A stretch of DNA of 64,000 nt, taken from positions 213,307-277,306 of the forward strand of contig NZ_KI632512.1 in assembly GCF_000504305.1 (NCBI RefSeq), in the 5' to 3' direction. The DNA comes from Nitratidesulfovibrio termitidis HI1. Lineage in GTDB: Bacteria; Desulfobacterota; Desulfovibrionia; Desulfovibrionales; Desulfovibrionaceae. The translations under genes were made by a program, and so were the position numbers. Shown one piece after another: positions 43,510 through 52,639 of the stretch; within the stretch, counting starts at the first letter, position 1, and each line of letters begins with the position of its first letter. Below the pieces are notes generated by a model, which was given only the letters and a program-made list of their open reading frames with translations, was not told the DNA's origin and did not search any database.

Positions 43510-44586
43510 TTAACGCCCTGTCGAGCGGATTTTGGTGATGATCTCGTCCGTGACTTCCATTGTCTTCGACGTGCCGCCAAGGTCGGGGGTGCGCACCCTC
43601 CCTTCGGCGGTAACGTCCTTGATGGCCCCGACGATGCGTTGGGCCTCTTGTTTGTGTCCCAGAAAATCAAGCATGAGGGCTCCAGTCCAGATCATGGCGA
43701 TGGGGTTTGCGATGCCCATGCCGATGATGTCGGGGGCCGAGCCGTGCACGGGCTCGAACATGGAGGGGAACTTCCGCTCCGGGTTGATGTTCACGCTGGG
43801 AGAGAGTCCCAGGCTGCCGCTGATGGCGCCTCCGATGTCCGTGAGAATGTCGCCGAACATGTTGGATGCCACGGCCACGTCCACGGACTCGGGCTTGAGC
43901 ACAAGGCGGGCTGCCATGGCATCCACGAGCATATGCTCGGTGCGTACGTCGGGGAATTCGCCCGCCAAGCGTTCGAAGCACTCATCCCATAGGGTCATGG
44001 TGTGTCGCTGGACGTTGGATTTTGTTACGCAGATGAGGTGGTTGCGGCGGGTGCGCGCCAATTCGAAGGCGTAGCGGATGATGCGCTCCACCCCGACCCT
44101 GGTGAAGACCGACGTCTCCATGGCTACTTCAAAGGGCATGCCGGGGTGGGACCGGCCACCAGCGCCGGAGTATTCACCTTCGGTGTTTTCACGCACGATA
44201 ACAAAGTCTATGTCCCCGTATTTTTTGTCCGCAAGGGGGCTTTTGACGCCCGGCAGCAAAAGGCTTGGCCGGGTGCAGACGAACTGGTCGAAGCCGAGGC
44301 GGATCTTGATGAGCAGGCCATGCAGGGAGACATGGTCTGGAACCTGCTTTGGCAACCCCACGGCGCCGAAGTAGATGGCGTCGAAAGGCCGCAAGATATC
44401 CAGGCCGTTCTCGGGCATCATCAAACCGTGCTGCAGGTAGTAATCGCATCCCCAAGGGAAATATTCATAGTGCATCTTGTACGTTCCGCAGGCCTCGCTG
44501 ACCGCGTCCAGCACACGCACTCCTTCGGGCGTCACCTCCTGTCCAATGCCGTCGCCGGGGATGACTGCGACCCTGTACTCCTTCAT
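43510..44586 (-). CDS. ttuC: Tartrate/D-malate-type dehydrogenase
   Basis: A 358-residue NAD-dependent beta-decarboxylating dehydrogenase of the isocitrate/isopropylmalate family. VIPGDGIGQEVTPEG is the N-terminus, VRENTEGEYSGAGGR, VTKSNVQRHTM and SNMFGDILTDIGGAISGSLGLSPS supply nucleotide, metal and substrate residues, and EPVHGSAPDIIG is near the end. The form and length fit tartrate dehydrogenase/decarboxylase (TtuC) or D-malate dehydrogenase. It is the last gene of the tctC-tctA-tctB operon, which suggests the transporter brings in its substrate, a C4 hydroxy acid. The symbol is by similarity. Confidence 0.85.
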   Translation of the reverse strand: MKEYRVAVIPGDGIGQEVTPEGVRVLDAVSEACGTYKMHYEYFPWGCDYYLQHGLMMPENGLDILRPFDAIYFGAVGLPKQVPDHVSLHGLLIKIRLGFDQFVCTRPSLLLPGVKSPLADKKYGDIDFVIVRENTEGEYSGAGGRSHPGMPFEVAMETSVFTRVGVERIIRYAFELARTRRNHLICVTKSNVQRHTMTLWDECFERLAGEFPDVRTEHMLVDAMAARLVLKPESVDVAVASNMFGDILTDIGGAISGSLGLSPSVNINPERKFPSMFEPVHGSAPDIIGMGIANPIAMIWTGALMLDFLGHKQEAQRIVGAIKDVTAEGRVRTPDLGGTSKTMEVTDEIITKIRSTGR

Positions 44587-44750
44587 GGCCAAACCTCGCT
44601 CCTGTTTTTCCTGTTTCCACGTGATTGCATTGATAATGCGCACTTGCTGATTTTGCAGCTGCACTGTGCCTGGTGTCGGTGACGATGCTTGGGCGGGATG
44701 AACTTTATCCGGACAATGTCAGGTGCATGGCCAGGTATCCTTTGTTGTGC

Positions 44751-45233
44751 CTATATGATGCCATCAAATACGTGGCCCACTGGAAGAGTGACGCCAAGCA
44801 ACCTTGAGAAGACAAAGTAGAATACAATGACGCATGCCATTGTTCCCAGGCAATTCATTAAAATACAAGATGATGTCCGTTTTTCTTTTGGGATATACCT
44901 GATAATCAGGATTGAAATGCTTATGAAGCTGGCAAGAATAAATCCCAAGATATTCAAGAGAAGAGCCCATGCCGCGCCCACTACCATCGATAGCATCATG
45001 GTGTCGTTTATCTTGAATATGACCCTATTGCTTTCCTTTTTTTTCAATACACCCTTGATGACAAGGATTACGCCCAAGAAGGCAAGAAAGGGCAAGATGA
45101 TTTCTGGAAAGAATGCACCGAAGGGCGTGAAGTCGTCATTCAGCTGGAAGTAGAAAAACGATGAGATGGCCAGAACGGCAACGCCGCCCACCGCATCGGT
45201 ATTTGTATTAACTTGCATGAGAATTTTCTCCAT
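44751..45233 (-). CDS. tctB: Tripartite tricarboxylate transporter, small membrane subunit TctB
   Basis: The 160-residue protein has four membrane helices (AVLAISSFFYFQL, FFPEIILPFLAFLGVILVI, MLSMVVGAAWALLLNILGFILA, MACVIVFYFVFSRLLG), typical of TctB. It overlaps the 3' end of tctA. Starts at 45233 (AGGGA close by) or at 45218 (GGAG nine bases upstream) are both possible. With TctA and TctC it forms a secondary uptake system driven by ion gradients. Confidence 0.85.
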   Translation of the reverse strand: MEKILMQVNTNTDAVGGVAVLAISSFFYFQLNDDFTPFGAFFPEIILPFLAFLGVILVIKGVLKKKESNRVIFKINDTMMLSMVVGAAWALLLNILGFILASFISISILIIRYIPKEKRTSSCILMNCLGTMACVIVFYFVFSRLLGVTLPVGHVFDGII

Positions 45234-46746
45234 TCCCTGCCGTATGCAGTTTGGAACTGACTTTTTTGATCAGGGGCCAGCACAGCGACAACGCACAGCA
45301 GGCCGCCAGCACGATGCAGATTGGACGTGTGAGGAAGATCAGCCAGGGGGCAGACTGGCTGACAGCCCCTCCCATGATTATGCCTTGCACGAAGCCGCGC
45401 TCTGCGATCGGGCCAAGGATCAGACCCAGCACGATCGGCCCCGGGTCGAATTCAAGCTCTTTCAGGCAATAGCCTAAAAGACCGCTGCCGAACATGATCA
45501 GCACATCAGCAGCATTGTTGCGTATGGCATAGGAGCCAACAACTGTAAGCAGCATGATGGCGGGGATCATGTAGCGGGAAGGAGTTTTTGTGACAACTTG
45601 AAATATAAATTTCCCTGCAAAAATACCGAGCACGGCCATGAGTATGTTGCAGAAGAAGAAAGAAAGCATGAATGCGTAGGTAATGTCGCCATTTTTACTG
45701 AAAAGTTCGGGGCCAGGTGTAATGCCTTGCATGAGCAGGGCGCCAAAGATGATGGCGGCGGGGGGTGATCCGGGGATTCCCATGGCAAGAAGAGGAACCA
45801 AGGCGCCTTCAACAGTAGCGTTGTTTGCTGATTCCGTGGCTACAATGCCCTGTGCATTGCCATTGCCGAAGGTTTCGGGATCCATTGCGGCGCGTTTGGC
45901 CTCGTTATAGGCGACAATGTTGGATATATTGCCGCCAGCACCGGGAAGGATGCCTATCAGTGCACCAAGGACGGATGAGCGCATGGTGTTGCCCATGTGA
46001 TGCGTCACGTTCTTCCAGGCCTGTCGCAATGCATGGGAACTGCCGCTCAGCTTGCCCATGATGACAAGTTTCTGGTTGGGGGTGGCCGCCATGTTGAATA
46101 CTTCGGGAATACAGAAAAAGCCGATCAAAACTGAAACAAGTTCCATTCCGCCCTGTAGCGACGCGACGTTGAGCGTAAAGCGGATGTCGCCGCCGATCGG
46201 GGCTATTCCGATCATGCTGAGCATTACGCCGATAAGCCCGCCAGCCACGCCTTTGATCAAGGATTTGTCCGACAGGCTGGTGATGATGGTCATGCCGAAG
46301 ACTGCGGTCCAAAAGAATTCCGGGGGCCCGAATTTCAATGATACCTGCGCGAGAGGCAGTGCAAACATGATCAGGATGGCGGTGCCGATGAGTCCCCCGA
46401 AACTCGACGCCACAGAGGCCGTGTACAGCGCCTCCTCGCCGCGCCCCTGCCGAGCCATGGGGTAGCCATCAAAACACGTGGCGATCGAAGACGGCGTGCC
46501 CGGTGTATTGAGCAGTATCGCCGAGAAAGCGCCGCCAAAAATGGTTGAGGAATAGAGTGCGCCGATGGTTACAAGCGCCGGAATTGGATCCATGGTAAAT
46601 GTGAATGGCACCAGTAAGGCAACTGCCATGGTTGCTGAAAAGCCAGGAAGGGCTCCGGCGATGATTCCCAGAAAGCATGCTATCAGCATGAAAAGCATAT
46701 TTTGAAATGTAACAACATTGCTGAAAGCGGTTACTATTATGTCCAT
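45208..46746 (-). CDS. tctA: Tripartite tricarboxylate transporter, large membrane subunit TctA
   Basis: A 512-residue permease with about 11-12 membrane helices. Family motifs are GIIAGALPGFSATMAVALLVPFTF, GALYSSTIFGGAFSAILLNTPGTPSSIATCFDGYP, and the second-half repeat GILPGAGGNISNIVAYNEAKR and LLAMGIPGSPPAAIIFGALL. GGAGG precedes the ATG. GC content is lower than in the genome backbone, as for its neighbours. Confidence 0.92.
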   Translation of the reverse strand: MDIIVTAFSNVVTFQNMLFMLIACFLGIIAGALPGFSATMAVALLVPFTFTMDPIPALVTIGALYSSTIFGGAFSAILLNTPGTPSSIATCFDGYPMARQGRGEEALYTASVASSFGGLIGTAILIMFALPLAQVSLKFGPPEFFWTAVFGMTIITSLSDKSLIKGVAGGLIGVMLSMIGIAPIGGDIRFTLNVASLQGGMELVSVLIGFFCIPEVFNMAATPNQKLVIMGKLSGSSHALRQAWKNVTHHMGNTMRSSVLGALIGILPGAGGNISNIVAYNEAKRAAMDPETFGNGNAQGIVATESANNATVEGALVPLLAMGIPGSPPAAIIFGALLMQGITPGPELFSKNGDITYAFMLSFFFCNILMAVLGIFAGKFIFQVVTKTPSRYMIPAIMLLTVVGSYAIRNNAADVLIMFGSGLLGYCLKELEFDPGPIVLGLILGPIAERGFVQGIIMGGAVSQSAPWLIFLTRPICIVLAACCALSLCWPLIKKVSSKLHTAGNGENSHAS

Positions 46747-46974
46747 TTCTGCCTCCTTCTGTCTTGACATAGAATAGTAGGCATATCGTTTTTGTAGCCA
46801 TTGGCGCAGAAGTAATTTGACGATAGTCCACTTGCTGCATCATCTATTCAGCTGTTCACCCTTTGCATGCATCTGTGCGCAGAACTATCCAGGTTATTTG
46901 TACATGATTGCAGAGGGTGAACAGTTTGTTGTCGTCTTGTGAAAGTCAGGATGCAAGGCTGATATTTGCTGTTG

Positions 46975-47925
46975 CTACTTGCTGAGCTCGTCAAGGATGT
47001 TCTTGTACTCTTCGAATTTTCGATTGATATAGTTCTGGCTTTCCTGTGGATTCATGTCGAGCAGGGTGAAACCCATTGGCGTCATCTTTGCGGAAAAATC
47101 AGGATCGGCGTTTATCTTGGCGCATGCCTCGTAAAGAATTTGCGTGATATTGTCTGGCGTCTGCGGGGGGACTGCAAGCCCGCGAACAGAGCCTTCAATG
47201 ATGTCATATCCAAGCTCCTTGAACGTAGGCGCGTCGATGTTGTGCGCACGCTCTTCAGAAGCCACCGCCAGCACCCGCATGTCATTGGGGTATGGTCCAG
47301 ATGTTGTGGTGAAGCCCATGACGGCTGTCACGTGCTTGCCCAAAAGCGCCGGGGGAAGGTCTGCCGTTCCGGGGAAGGGGATGTAGGCGAACTTGGCGGA
47401 AGTGTGCTTGTTCAACAGCACGGTTGCGATATGCCCCGCAGTCGCGTTGCCTACCCCGCCGATGATGATGCTGCCTGGGTTTTCCTTCTGGGCTTTGATG
47501 AGATCGTCGAGGGTTTTGTAGGGGCTGTCGGCTCGTACCACCAGCGCGCAAGGAGTAATCATGAATATCATGGCCGGTTTGATGTCGCTGGTCTTATAGC
47601 CGGCGTTCTTTCGCTGCAAAGGTTGCAGGATGATGTGCGGTATGTTGAATCCGGCCGTGTAATAGCCAGAAGGTTTGCTGTTGGCCAGTTCACTCCAGGC
47701 GACAGCACCACCAGCTCCAACTTTGTAGCTAATGAGAATCTTTTGCTTCAGTTCTTTTTCAAGGTAAGGTTGCTGTGCTCTGGCAAAAATATCAGATTCT
47801 CCACCGGGACTGAACGGGATCAGATAGTTGATGGGTTCTTCCTTGGGGTATTGGTCTGCTGCGAAAGCGTGTGTCGTTGCGATCATGAAAAATGAAAGAA
47901 ATACAACTGAGAATAAACGTTTCAT
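46975..47925 (-). CDS. tctC: TctC/Bug-family periplasmic binding protein
   Basis: The 316-residue product starts MKRLFSVVFLSFFMIATTHAFA, a signal peptide cleaved before ADQYPKEE. The mature protein begins with INYLIPFSPGGESDIFAR, the ligand-binding loop of Bug proteins, and has the GGAVAWSELANSKPSGYYTA and GVGNATAGHIA segments. It delivers a carboxylate to TctAB. First gene of the operon; 228 bases separate it from tctA. GGAGG precedes ATG. Confidence 0.92.
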   Translation of the reverse strand: MKRLFSVVFLSFFMIATTHAFAADQYPKEEPINYLIPFSPGGESDIFARAQQPYLEKELKQKILISYKVGAGGAVAWSELANSKPSGYYTAGFNIPHIILQPLQRKNAGYKTSDIKPAMIFMITPCALVVRADSPYKTLDDLIKAQKENPGSIIIGGVGNATAGHIATVLLNKHTSAKFAYIPFPGTADLPPALLGKHVTAVMGFTTTSGPYPNDMRVLAVASEERAHNIDAPTFKELGYDIIEGSVRGLAVPPQTPDNITQILYEACAKINADPDFSAKMTPMGFTLLDMNPQESQNYINRKFEEYKNILDELSK

Positions 47926-48330
47926 TCTTTCCTCCATTGATAGTGAAGATCGTTCAATGACGCATGTGTCGACAGCAGATGATAAACCGGCTGTCTAACC
48001 ATTGTTGCATTTTCTTCGCCCCCTCACGTCCATGCCGTCGTATTTGGAGGTTGGAATTCCAGCATAGGGCACGTGCGTTTTTTTGGGCAAATCAAAAAAA
48101 CGCATACTCCAGATAAGTTTTTGCAAGGATGGTGGCGAACCGCCCACGGGAATGTTTTGCGGGCGCCAGTGGGCAGTGGAAGCCCCCTTGTGGCTGTCTG
48201 CTTCCTCATTCTTGATGATAAAAAGCGACCCGGCGGGTGCCGGGCTTGTCTGGTTTCTGGAAAGCTGGACAGTCACAAGGTTTTTGGGGAATGCTTGCGC
48301 GGGGATCGAGATAAACGAACGGAGTTGGCC
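47926..48330. other. Divergent control region of the tct operon and LysR gene
   Basis: About 405 bases between divergent tctC and the regulator, where LysR-type proteins usually bind (T-N11-A sites). A palindrome GCACGTGC is at about 48068-48075, followed by TTTTTTTGGGC and an A-run. No gene seen. I cannot fix the operator. Confidence 0.45.
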
Positions 48331-49281
48331 ATGAACATTTCACGCCTCAGGACGTACCTTAAGGTCGCTTCCACCGGGAGTTTTACGCGGGCTGCACAAG
48401 AGCTGTTCGTAACGCAGCCAACAGTGACGCATCATATTCAATCTCTTGAGGAAGAACTGGGATATCAGCTGATTGTCAGGTCAAGCGCGCACATACGCCT
48501 GACCGCGGAGGGGAAGCGGCTTGTCCAGAAGGCCAATGAATTGTTTCAGATTATAGATGAAATAAAAGGAACTGCGGCAGAGCAGGAAAAAGGAATAAGC
48601 GGCACGTTGAACATCGCTGCTTCATCTGTGATGGGTGCTCATTTTTTGCCTAAAGCGCTGAATGCAATTATTTCAGAATACCCTAATGTAGACATAAGAC
48701 TTCATTTTGGTACGGCATATTCCATTGCCACATGGGTTCAGAATGCTTTTGTGGATATGGGGTTTGCCCCGCGTTCGCCTGGGTTTGAAAAACTCAGGTT
48801 TGCGCCACTCCTTGTTGAGCCATGCGTTCTCGCAATAAGCTCATCACGCTATGCCATGTGGAATTCAGAATTGGACAGAGAAGACTTTACCAATCAGCCG
48901 TTCATCCTTCGTGAAAAAGGAACAAAAGCTCACGATATAGCTATGAGGTGGCTTAAAAAGCAGGCGTGGTATTCATCTTTTCGGCAGCCGGCGATTCTCT
49001 CTAGCATGGAGTCAATAAAGAACTTGGTGCTTGAGGATGCCGGGATGACCATTCTGCCACGTTGCTGTGTGGAATATGAATTTCAACAAGGTCGAATGAA
49101 AGAAATTAAAACGGATACGGGATTGGAGGACATTACGTACTTCATGATAGAACGGATTCATGAAAATGACAGTGAACCGATACGGATATTCAAACAGGTG
49201 CTTGGTATCAACATAAAGGCTTTCATATGCGTATGTTGCGGCCATTGGACGCCGTATGGCCCAAATAGAAATGGGCTGTGA
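48331..49281 (+). CDS. LysR-family transcriptional regulator
   Basis: The 316-residue regulator begins MNISRLRTYLKVASTGSFTRAAQELFVTQPTVTHHIQSLEEELG, the LysR winged helix-turn-helix, followed by a substrate-binding domain (GTLNIAASSVMGAHFLPKALNAIISEYPNVDIRL, AISSSRYAMW). ACGGAG precedes the ATG; longer upstream frame is discarded. Divergent orientation to tctC makes it the likely activator of the tct-ttuC genes in response to the transported acid. Its TGA stop lies inside a terminator hairpin. Confidence 0.9.
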   Translation: MNISRLRTYLKVASTGSFTRAAQELFVTQPTVTHHIQSLEEELGYQLIVRSSAHIRLTAEGKRLVQKANELFQIIDEIKGTAAEQEKGISGTLNIAASSVMGAHFLPKALNAIISEYPNVDIRLHFGTAYSIATWVQNAFVDMGFAPRSPGFEKLRFAPLLVEPCVLAISSSRYAMWNSELDREDFTNQPFILREKGTKAHDIAMRWLKKQAWYSSFRQPAILSSMESIKNLVLEDAGMTILPRCCVEYEFQQGRMKEIKTDTGLEDITYFMIERIHENDSEPIRIFKQVLGINIKAFICVCCGHWTPYGPNRNGL

Positions 49282-49304
49282 CCTAAGATCACAGCCCATT
49301 GTTT
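49270..49304. terminator. Terminator overlapping the LysR stop codon
   Basis: Twelve-base perfect arms AATGGGCTGTGA and TCACAGCCCATT followed by GTTTT. It serves the LysR gene and sits at the 3' side of tRNA-Pro on the other strand. Confidence 0.85.
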
Positions 49305-49308
49305 TACT

Positions 49309-49385
49309 TGGTCGGAACGACTGGATTCGAACCAGCGACCCCCTGCTCCCAAGGCAGGTGCGCTACCAGGCTGCGCTACGTTCCG
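49309..49385 (-). tRNA. tRNA-Pro(UGG)
   Basis: Seventy-seven bases: acceptor CGGAACG/CGTTCCG, anticodon stem CCTGC/GCAGG with loop CTTGGGA (anticodon TGG), T-loop GTTCGAATC, discriminator A, encoded CCA. Its 3' end faces the low-GC tct block, the usual orientation for an island integrated at a tRNA, but no second copy of the tRNA end was found. Confidence 0.95.
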
Positions 49386-50001
49386 GTGGGCCACGGCGGT
49401 GGTGTCGTGGCGTACGGTGGTCAGATAGTCGAAAGCGTGTCGCGGTGCAAGGGGAAATGGCGATGAGGTAGATTGGCGAGACGAACCGGTGATGCCGCGG
49501 CTGAGTGGCAGACGAGGGCGGTGAGAAGAACAGAGGCAGGTGAGATGCGGACGGGGCAGCTTCCCTGCCCATATCGACATGGGGGGACATGGCATGGATG
49601 TGGCCCCGGCAATGCTTGGGACAGGGCAGGATGAAGTCGGGCGGCAAGGGCGCGACAGGGGTGCGATAGGGGGGCGGCAGGGGGGCGGCAATCCGGTCCC
49701 CGTTCGTGCGCGTTCGCCCATCATTTGCCTCCCTGTTTTTTTGCAGTATTCTTGTATTGTTTGATTTCCATAACACGATGTAATCAAAAGTTTTTTTTGG
49801 CATTTGTTCGTCCCTGCGGCAAACTTTTCTGAAGCCGCGGATTATTTTGCGTGCGGCCCGCTTGACGACAGGGGGCAAGGTGCGTATTTACGCATCTCCT
49901 TACCAATTGGCAGCGTTCTTGTTTCCCTCGTTCGATCTTCGCATGTGCAAAGCTCCGGACAGATGAAAAGAAGAGCCTGAGAAAATTCCGGAGTATTTCA
50001 C
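49386..50001. other. Long leader and intergenic region before the RRM gene
   Basis: About 615 bases with no credible gene. From 49740 it becomes AT-rich, with an eight-T run, then the promoter at 49862. The transcript would have an untranslated leader of roughly 100 bases that includes a small hairpin (GCGTATTTACGC) and inverted words CTCCGGA/TTCCGGAG near 49950-49990. Confidence 0.5.
49862..49890 (+). promoter_or_regulatory. Sigma-70 promoter for the RRM gene
   Basis: TTGACG, 17-base spacer, TATTTA. The -10 box lies in a palindrome AAGGTGCGTATTTACGCATCTCCTT-like segment, which could be an operator. Predicted start about 105 bases before the ATG. Confidence 0.6.
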
Positions 50002-50268
50002 ATGTCCAAGAAGCTCTACGTCGGCAACCTTCCCTTCTCCAGCAGCGAAAGCGACCTGCGCGCCCTGTTCTCCAACCACGGCGAAGTGCAGTCCGTCGCC
50101 CTGATCATGGACCGCGAAACCGGTCGTCCCCGTGGCTTCGGCTTCGTGGAAATGGACGACGACGGCGCCCGCGCCGCCATGGAAGCCCTTGATGGCCGCG
50201 ACTTCCAGGGCCGCAGCCTGAAGGTGAACGAAGCGCAGGAACGCGCTCCCCGCCAGCCCCGCTGGTAG
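50002..50268 (+). CDS. RNA-binding protein with single RRM
   Basis: Eighty-eight residues forming one RRM: RNP2 KLYVGNLPF at 4-12 and RNP1 RGFGFVEM at 44-51, then a short basic tail (ERAPRQPRW). Proteins of this kind are abundant in some bacteria and often cold- or stress-responsive; the long leader here would fit post-transcriptional control. It is followed by a terminator and then infA. Confidence 0.9.
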   Translation: MSKKLYVGNLPFSSSESDLRALFSNHGEVQSVALIMDRETGRPRGFGFVEMDDDGARAAMEALDGRDFQGRSLKVNEAQERAPRQPRW

Positions 50269-50295
50269 GTCTTCGCTCCCCCTATCGTCTGGACC

Positions 50296-50330
50296 GGGTC
50301 CCGCCCATTTCGGGCGGGACCCTTTCTTTT
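50296..50330 (+). terminator. Rho-independent terminator after the RRM gene
   Basis: GGGTCCCGCCC and GGGCGGGACCC arms with ATTTC loop, then TTTCTTTT. Confidence 0.9.
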
Positions 50331-50365
50331 CGGCGCGGTGCGCGCCACAAGCAGGAGGAGACCCC

Positions 50366-50584
50366 ATGGCCAAGGACGATTATTTCGAAGTGGCGGGCGT
50401 GGTGCAGGAAGCCCTGCCCAGCACGCTGTTCCGTGTGGAACTGGAAACGGGCCACACCGTACTCAGCCACCTGTGCGGCAAGATGCGCAAGTTCCGCATC
50501 CGCATCCTGCCCGGTGACAAGGTGCGTGTCGCCATGTCCCCCTACGACCTGACCAAGGGCCGCATCGTTTTCCGCGAACGCTAG
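50366..50584 (+). CDS. infA: Translation initiation factor IF-1
   Basis: Seventy-two residues, an OB-fold protein of exact IF-1 length. [48 protein letters not shown] matches IF-1, which binds the 30S A site during initiation. The N-terminus ([10 protein letters not shown]) and HTVLSHL in place of the common HxVLAHI are slightly diverged, so a second infA elsewhere is possible. AGGAGGAG precedes the ATG. Confidence 0.9.
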   Translation: MAKDDYFEVAGVVQEALPSTLFRVELETGHTVLSHLCGKMRKFRIRILPGDKVRVAMSPYDLTKGRIVFRER

Positions 50585-50924
50585 GCGGCCCGCCACGGCC
50601 CCGCGCCGTGTCCCGTAGCCTGAAGGCCCCTGCCGGCATCGTGCCCGTGGGGGCTTTTCGTTTGCGGAAGATGTGGAGGCCAGACCGGCGGCGGACAGAA
50701 GTGACGTGCCCTGGCTTCCGGTTGCCCCGGTGACGTCGCCGTGGTCGTTGGGTTCGCCGGATCGCCCTGCCGGATGTCCCCAAGGTGCCCGCCAGATCAT
50801 TAACCGTCCCGCTGCCTGCGCACCCCCCATGCCTTTGACACCCCCGTCGGCATGGGGCATTGCGGTGGCTAGGGGCGTCGGTCCGCCGCGCTTTCCCGTT
50901 TTTCGCACTCTCTCCGGAGCCGTC
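50585..50924. other. Intergenic region after infA
   Basis: About 340 bases. A terminator-like hairpin (AAGGCCCC ... GGGGGCTTTT, 50623-50658) follows infA. The rest, to the Fe-S gene, holds no gene or clear promoter. Confidence 0.45.
50623..50658 (+). terminator. Terminator of infA
   Basis: GGCCCC and GGGGGC arms around an inner GCCGGCATCGTGCCCG, followed by TTTT. Confidence 0.65.
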
Positions 50925-52385
50925 ATGGGACACATCGCCGCCAGGGACATCTACCGTCGTCTCGGCCACGCCATCGACAACACCCCCGTGCGCACGCCGT
51001 GGAACGATGCCTTCCACGCCATGCTGCGCGAACTGTACACCCCGGAAGAAGCGGAACTGGTGGTGCGCATGCCATACCGCCCGTCGTCCATCGGGCGGCT
51101 GGAACGGGTCACCGGCATGGACCGCGTCCGGTTGCAGCTGTTGCTGGACCGGCTGTGCGACAAGGGGCTGGTGCTGGACATCCGCGAGGATGGCGACCAC
51201 GCTGCCGAATCCGCCGAGCGTCATGCCGCATCGGCGCACGGGCATGACAGGCATGACGGGCATGGGCATGATACCTATACGGATCGCGCACATCCGCACG
51301 ACCACTCCCACTCCCCGTCCGCCCACGGCCATTCCTCCCTCGGCTCTCCCGCTTCACCGGCCCACGATCATTCCGACAACAGCTGCCTGTACATGATCAG
51401 CCCCATCGTCATCGGCATCTTCGAATTCACCATGATGCGCACCGGTGGGGCGCTGCCCAGCAAGCGCTGGGCGGAACTGTTCCACGACTACATGTTCGGC
51501 GACCGGGCCTTTCTGGACGCCAACTTTGGCGACGGGCAGCGCGTTTCGGTCATGCGCGCTCTGCCGCACCAGCAGACTCTGGGCGATCATGTGGAAATCC
51601 TGGACTACGAGCGCGCCGCCGCGCTGGTGGAGCAGAACCGCACCTTTGCCGTGGGGCTGTGCTCGTGCCGCCATGAAAAGCACCATCTGGGCACCCGGCA
51701 GTGCGACGTGGACATGGAAACCTGCACCTCCATGGGCACCGGCGCGGAATACCTGATCCGGCACGGCTTTGCCCGGCGCATCGACAAGGCGGCCATGCAC
51801 GACACCCTGGCCCGCTCGCGCGACCTCGGCTTCACCCTGTCCGCCGACAACGTGCAGCAGGGCGTGGGGTTCATCTGCCATTGCTGCGGCTGCTGCTGCA
51901 ACCTCATGCAAGGCATCCGCCAGTGGGGGCACACCGGGATACTGGTCACCTCGTCGTTCATCGCCCGGTGCGACGCCAGCCTGTGCAACGGCTGCGGCCT
52001 GTGCGAACGGGCCTGCCCCATCGACGCGGTGTCGTTGCCGGTGCCGCCCGATGGCCGCAAGCGCGACCGGCGCTGTCTGGTGGACGAAGACTATTGTCTG
52101 GGCTGCGGGGCTTGCGCCCTGAAGTGTCCCACCGGGGCGTTGTGGCTGCACCCGCGCGAGCGCAAGGTGCTGCACCCGGCGGACAGCTTCGAACGGGTCA
52201 TTTTGCAAAGCCTGGAGCGCGGCACCCTGCAAAACCTTGTGTTCGACAACCCAAACAGCCGCACCCAGGAATTCATGCGCGGGCTGGTGGGAGGTTTTCT
52301 GCGGCTTGCCCCGGTGACACGGGCGCTGATGGGGGATGCGCTGCGCTCGCGCTTTCTCGATGCCGTGCGCCGCATGGCCGAATAG
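50925..52385 (+). CDS. 4Fe-4S protein with histidine-rich insert
   Basis: The 486-residue cytoplasmic protein starts after CCGGAG. Residues 1-88 look like a winged-helix-type domain (SSIGRLERVTGMDRVRLQLLLDRLCDKGLVLDI). Residues 91-150 form a low-complexity insert with 14 His (HGHDRHDGHGHD, HPHDHSHSPSAHGH). Then come LCSCRHEKHHLGTRQC, a Cys knot CHCCGCCCN, and two ferredoxin clusters, CNGCGLCERACPID and CLGCGACALKCPTGAL. The family is known from strict anaerobes as an uncharacterised 4Fe-4S dicluster protein. Electron transfer or cluster-dependent sensing is likely; the His stretch may bind nickel or zinc. Confidence 0.8.
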   Translation: MGHIAARDIYRRLGHAIDNTPVRTPWNDAFHAMLRELYTPEEAELVVRMPYRPSSIGRLERVTGMDRVRLQLLLDRLCDKGLVLDIREDGDHAAESAERHAASAHGHDRHDGHGHDTYTDRAHPHDHSHSPSAHGHSSLGSPASPAHDHSDNSCLYMISPIVIGIFEFTMMRTGGALPSKRWAELFHDYMFGDRAFLDANFGDGQRVSVMRALPHQQTLGDHVEILDYERAAALVEQNRTFAVGLCSCRHEKHHLGTRQCDVDMETCTSMGTGAEYLIRHGFARRIDKAAMHDTLARSRDLGFTLSADNVQQGVGFICHCCGCCCNLMQGIRQWGHTGILVTSSFIARCDASLCNGCGLCERACPIDAVSLPVPPDGRKRDRRCLVDEDYCLGCGACALKCPTGALWLHPRERKVLHPADSFERVILQSLERGTLQNLVFDNPNSRTQEFMRGLVGGFLRLAPVTRALMGDALRSRFLDAVRRMAE

Positions 52386-52532
52386 GCGGAAACCGTTCGG
52401 CTGCATGTGGAGAGCTGGCAACTCTGCGAGCTGATTGCGTTCTGCAATGCGGGACGATGCTGCCCGAGAATCAGGTCGGGCGGGAGCCTGCGCCGACTCC
52501 CCTCCGCGCCATCCTTGTCCTTGCGAATGACG

Positions 52533-52563
52533 AAGCCCCCGCTGGCGATGCTGGCGGGGGCTT
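52533..52563. terminator. Bidirectional terminator
   Basis: AAGCCCCCGC and GCGGGGGCTT arms between the Fe-S gene and a convergent small gene, followed by GTTGT. Confidence 0.8.
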
Positions 52564-52639
52564 GTTGTCTGCAAAGCCGGAAGCGGAAACCGGACCGATG
52601 CCCGGCGTCACGGTGCGGCCTCCGGCTGGCCGCGTCGCA

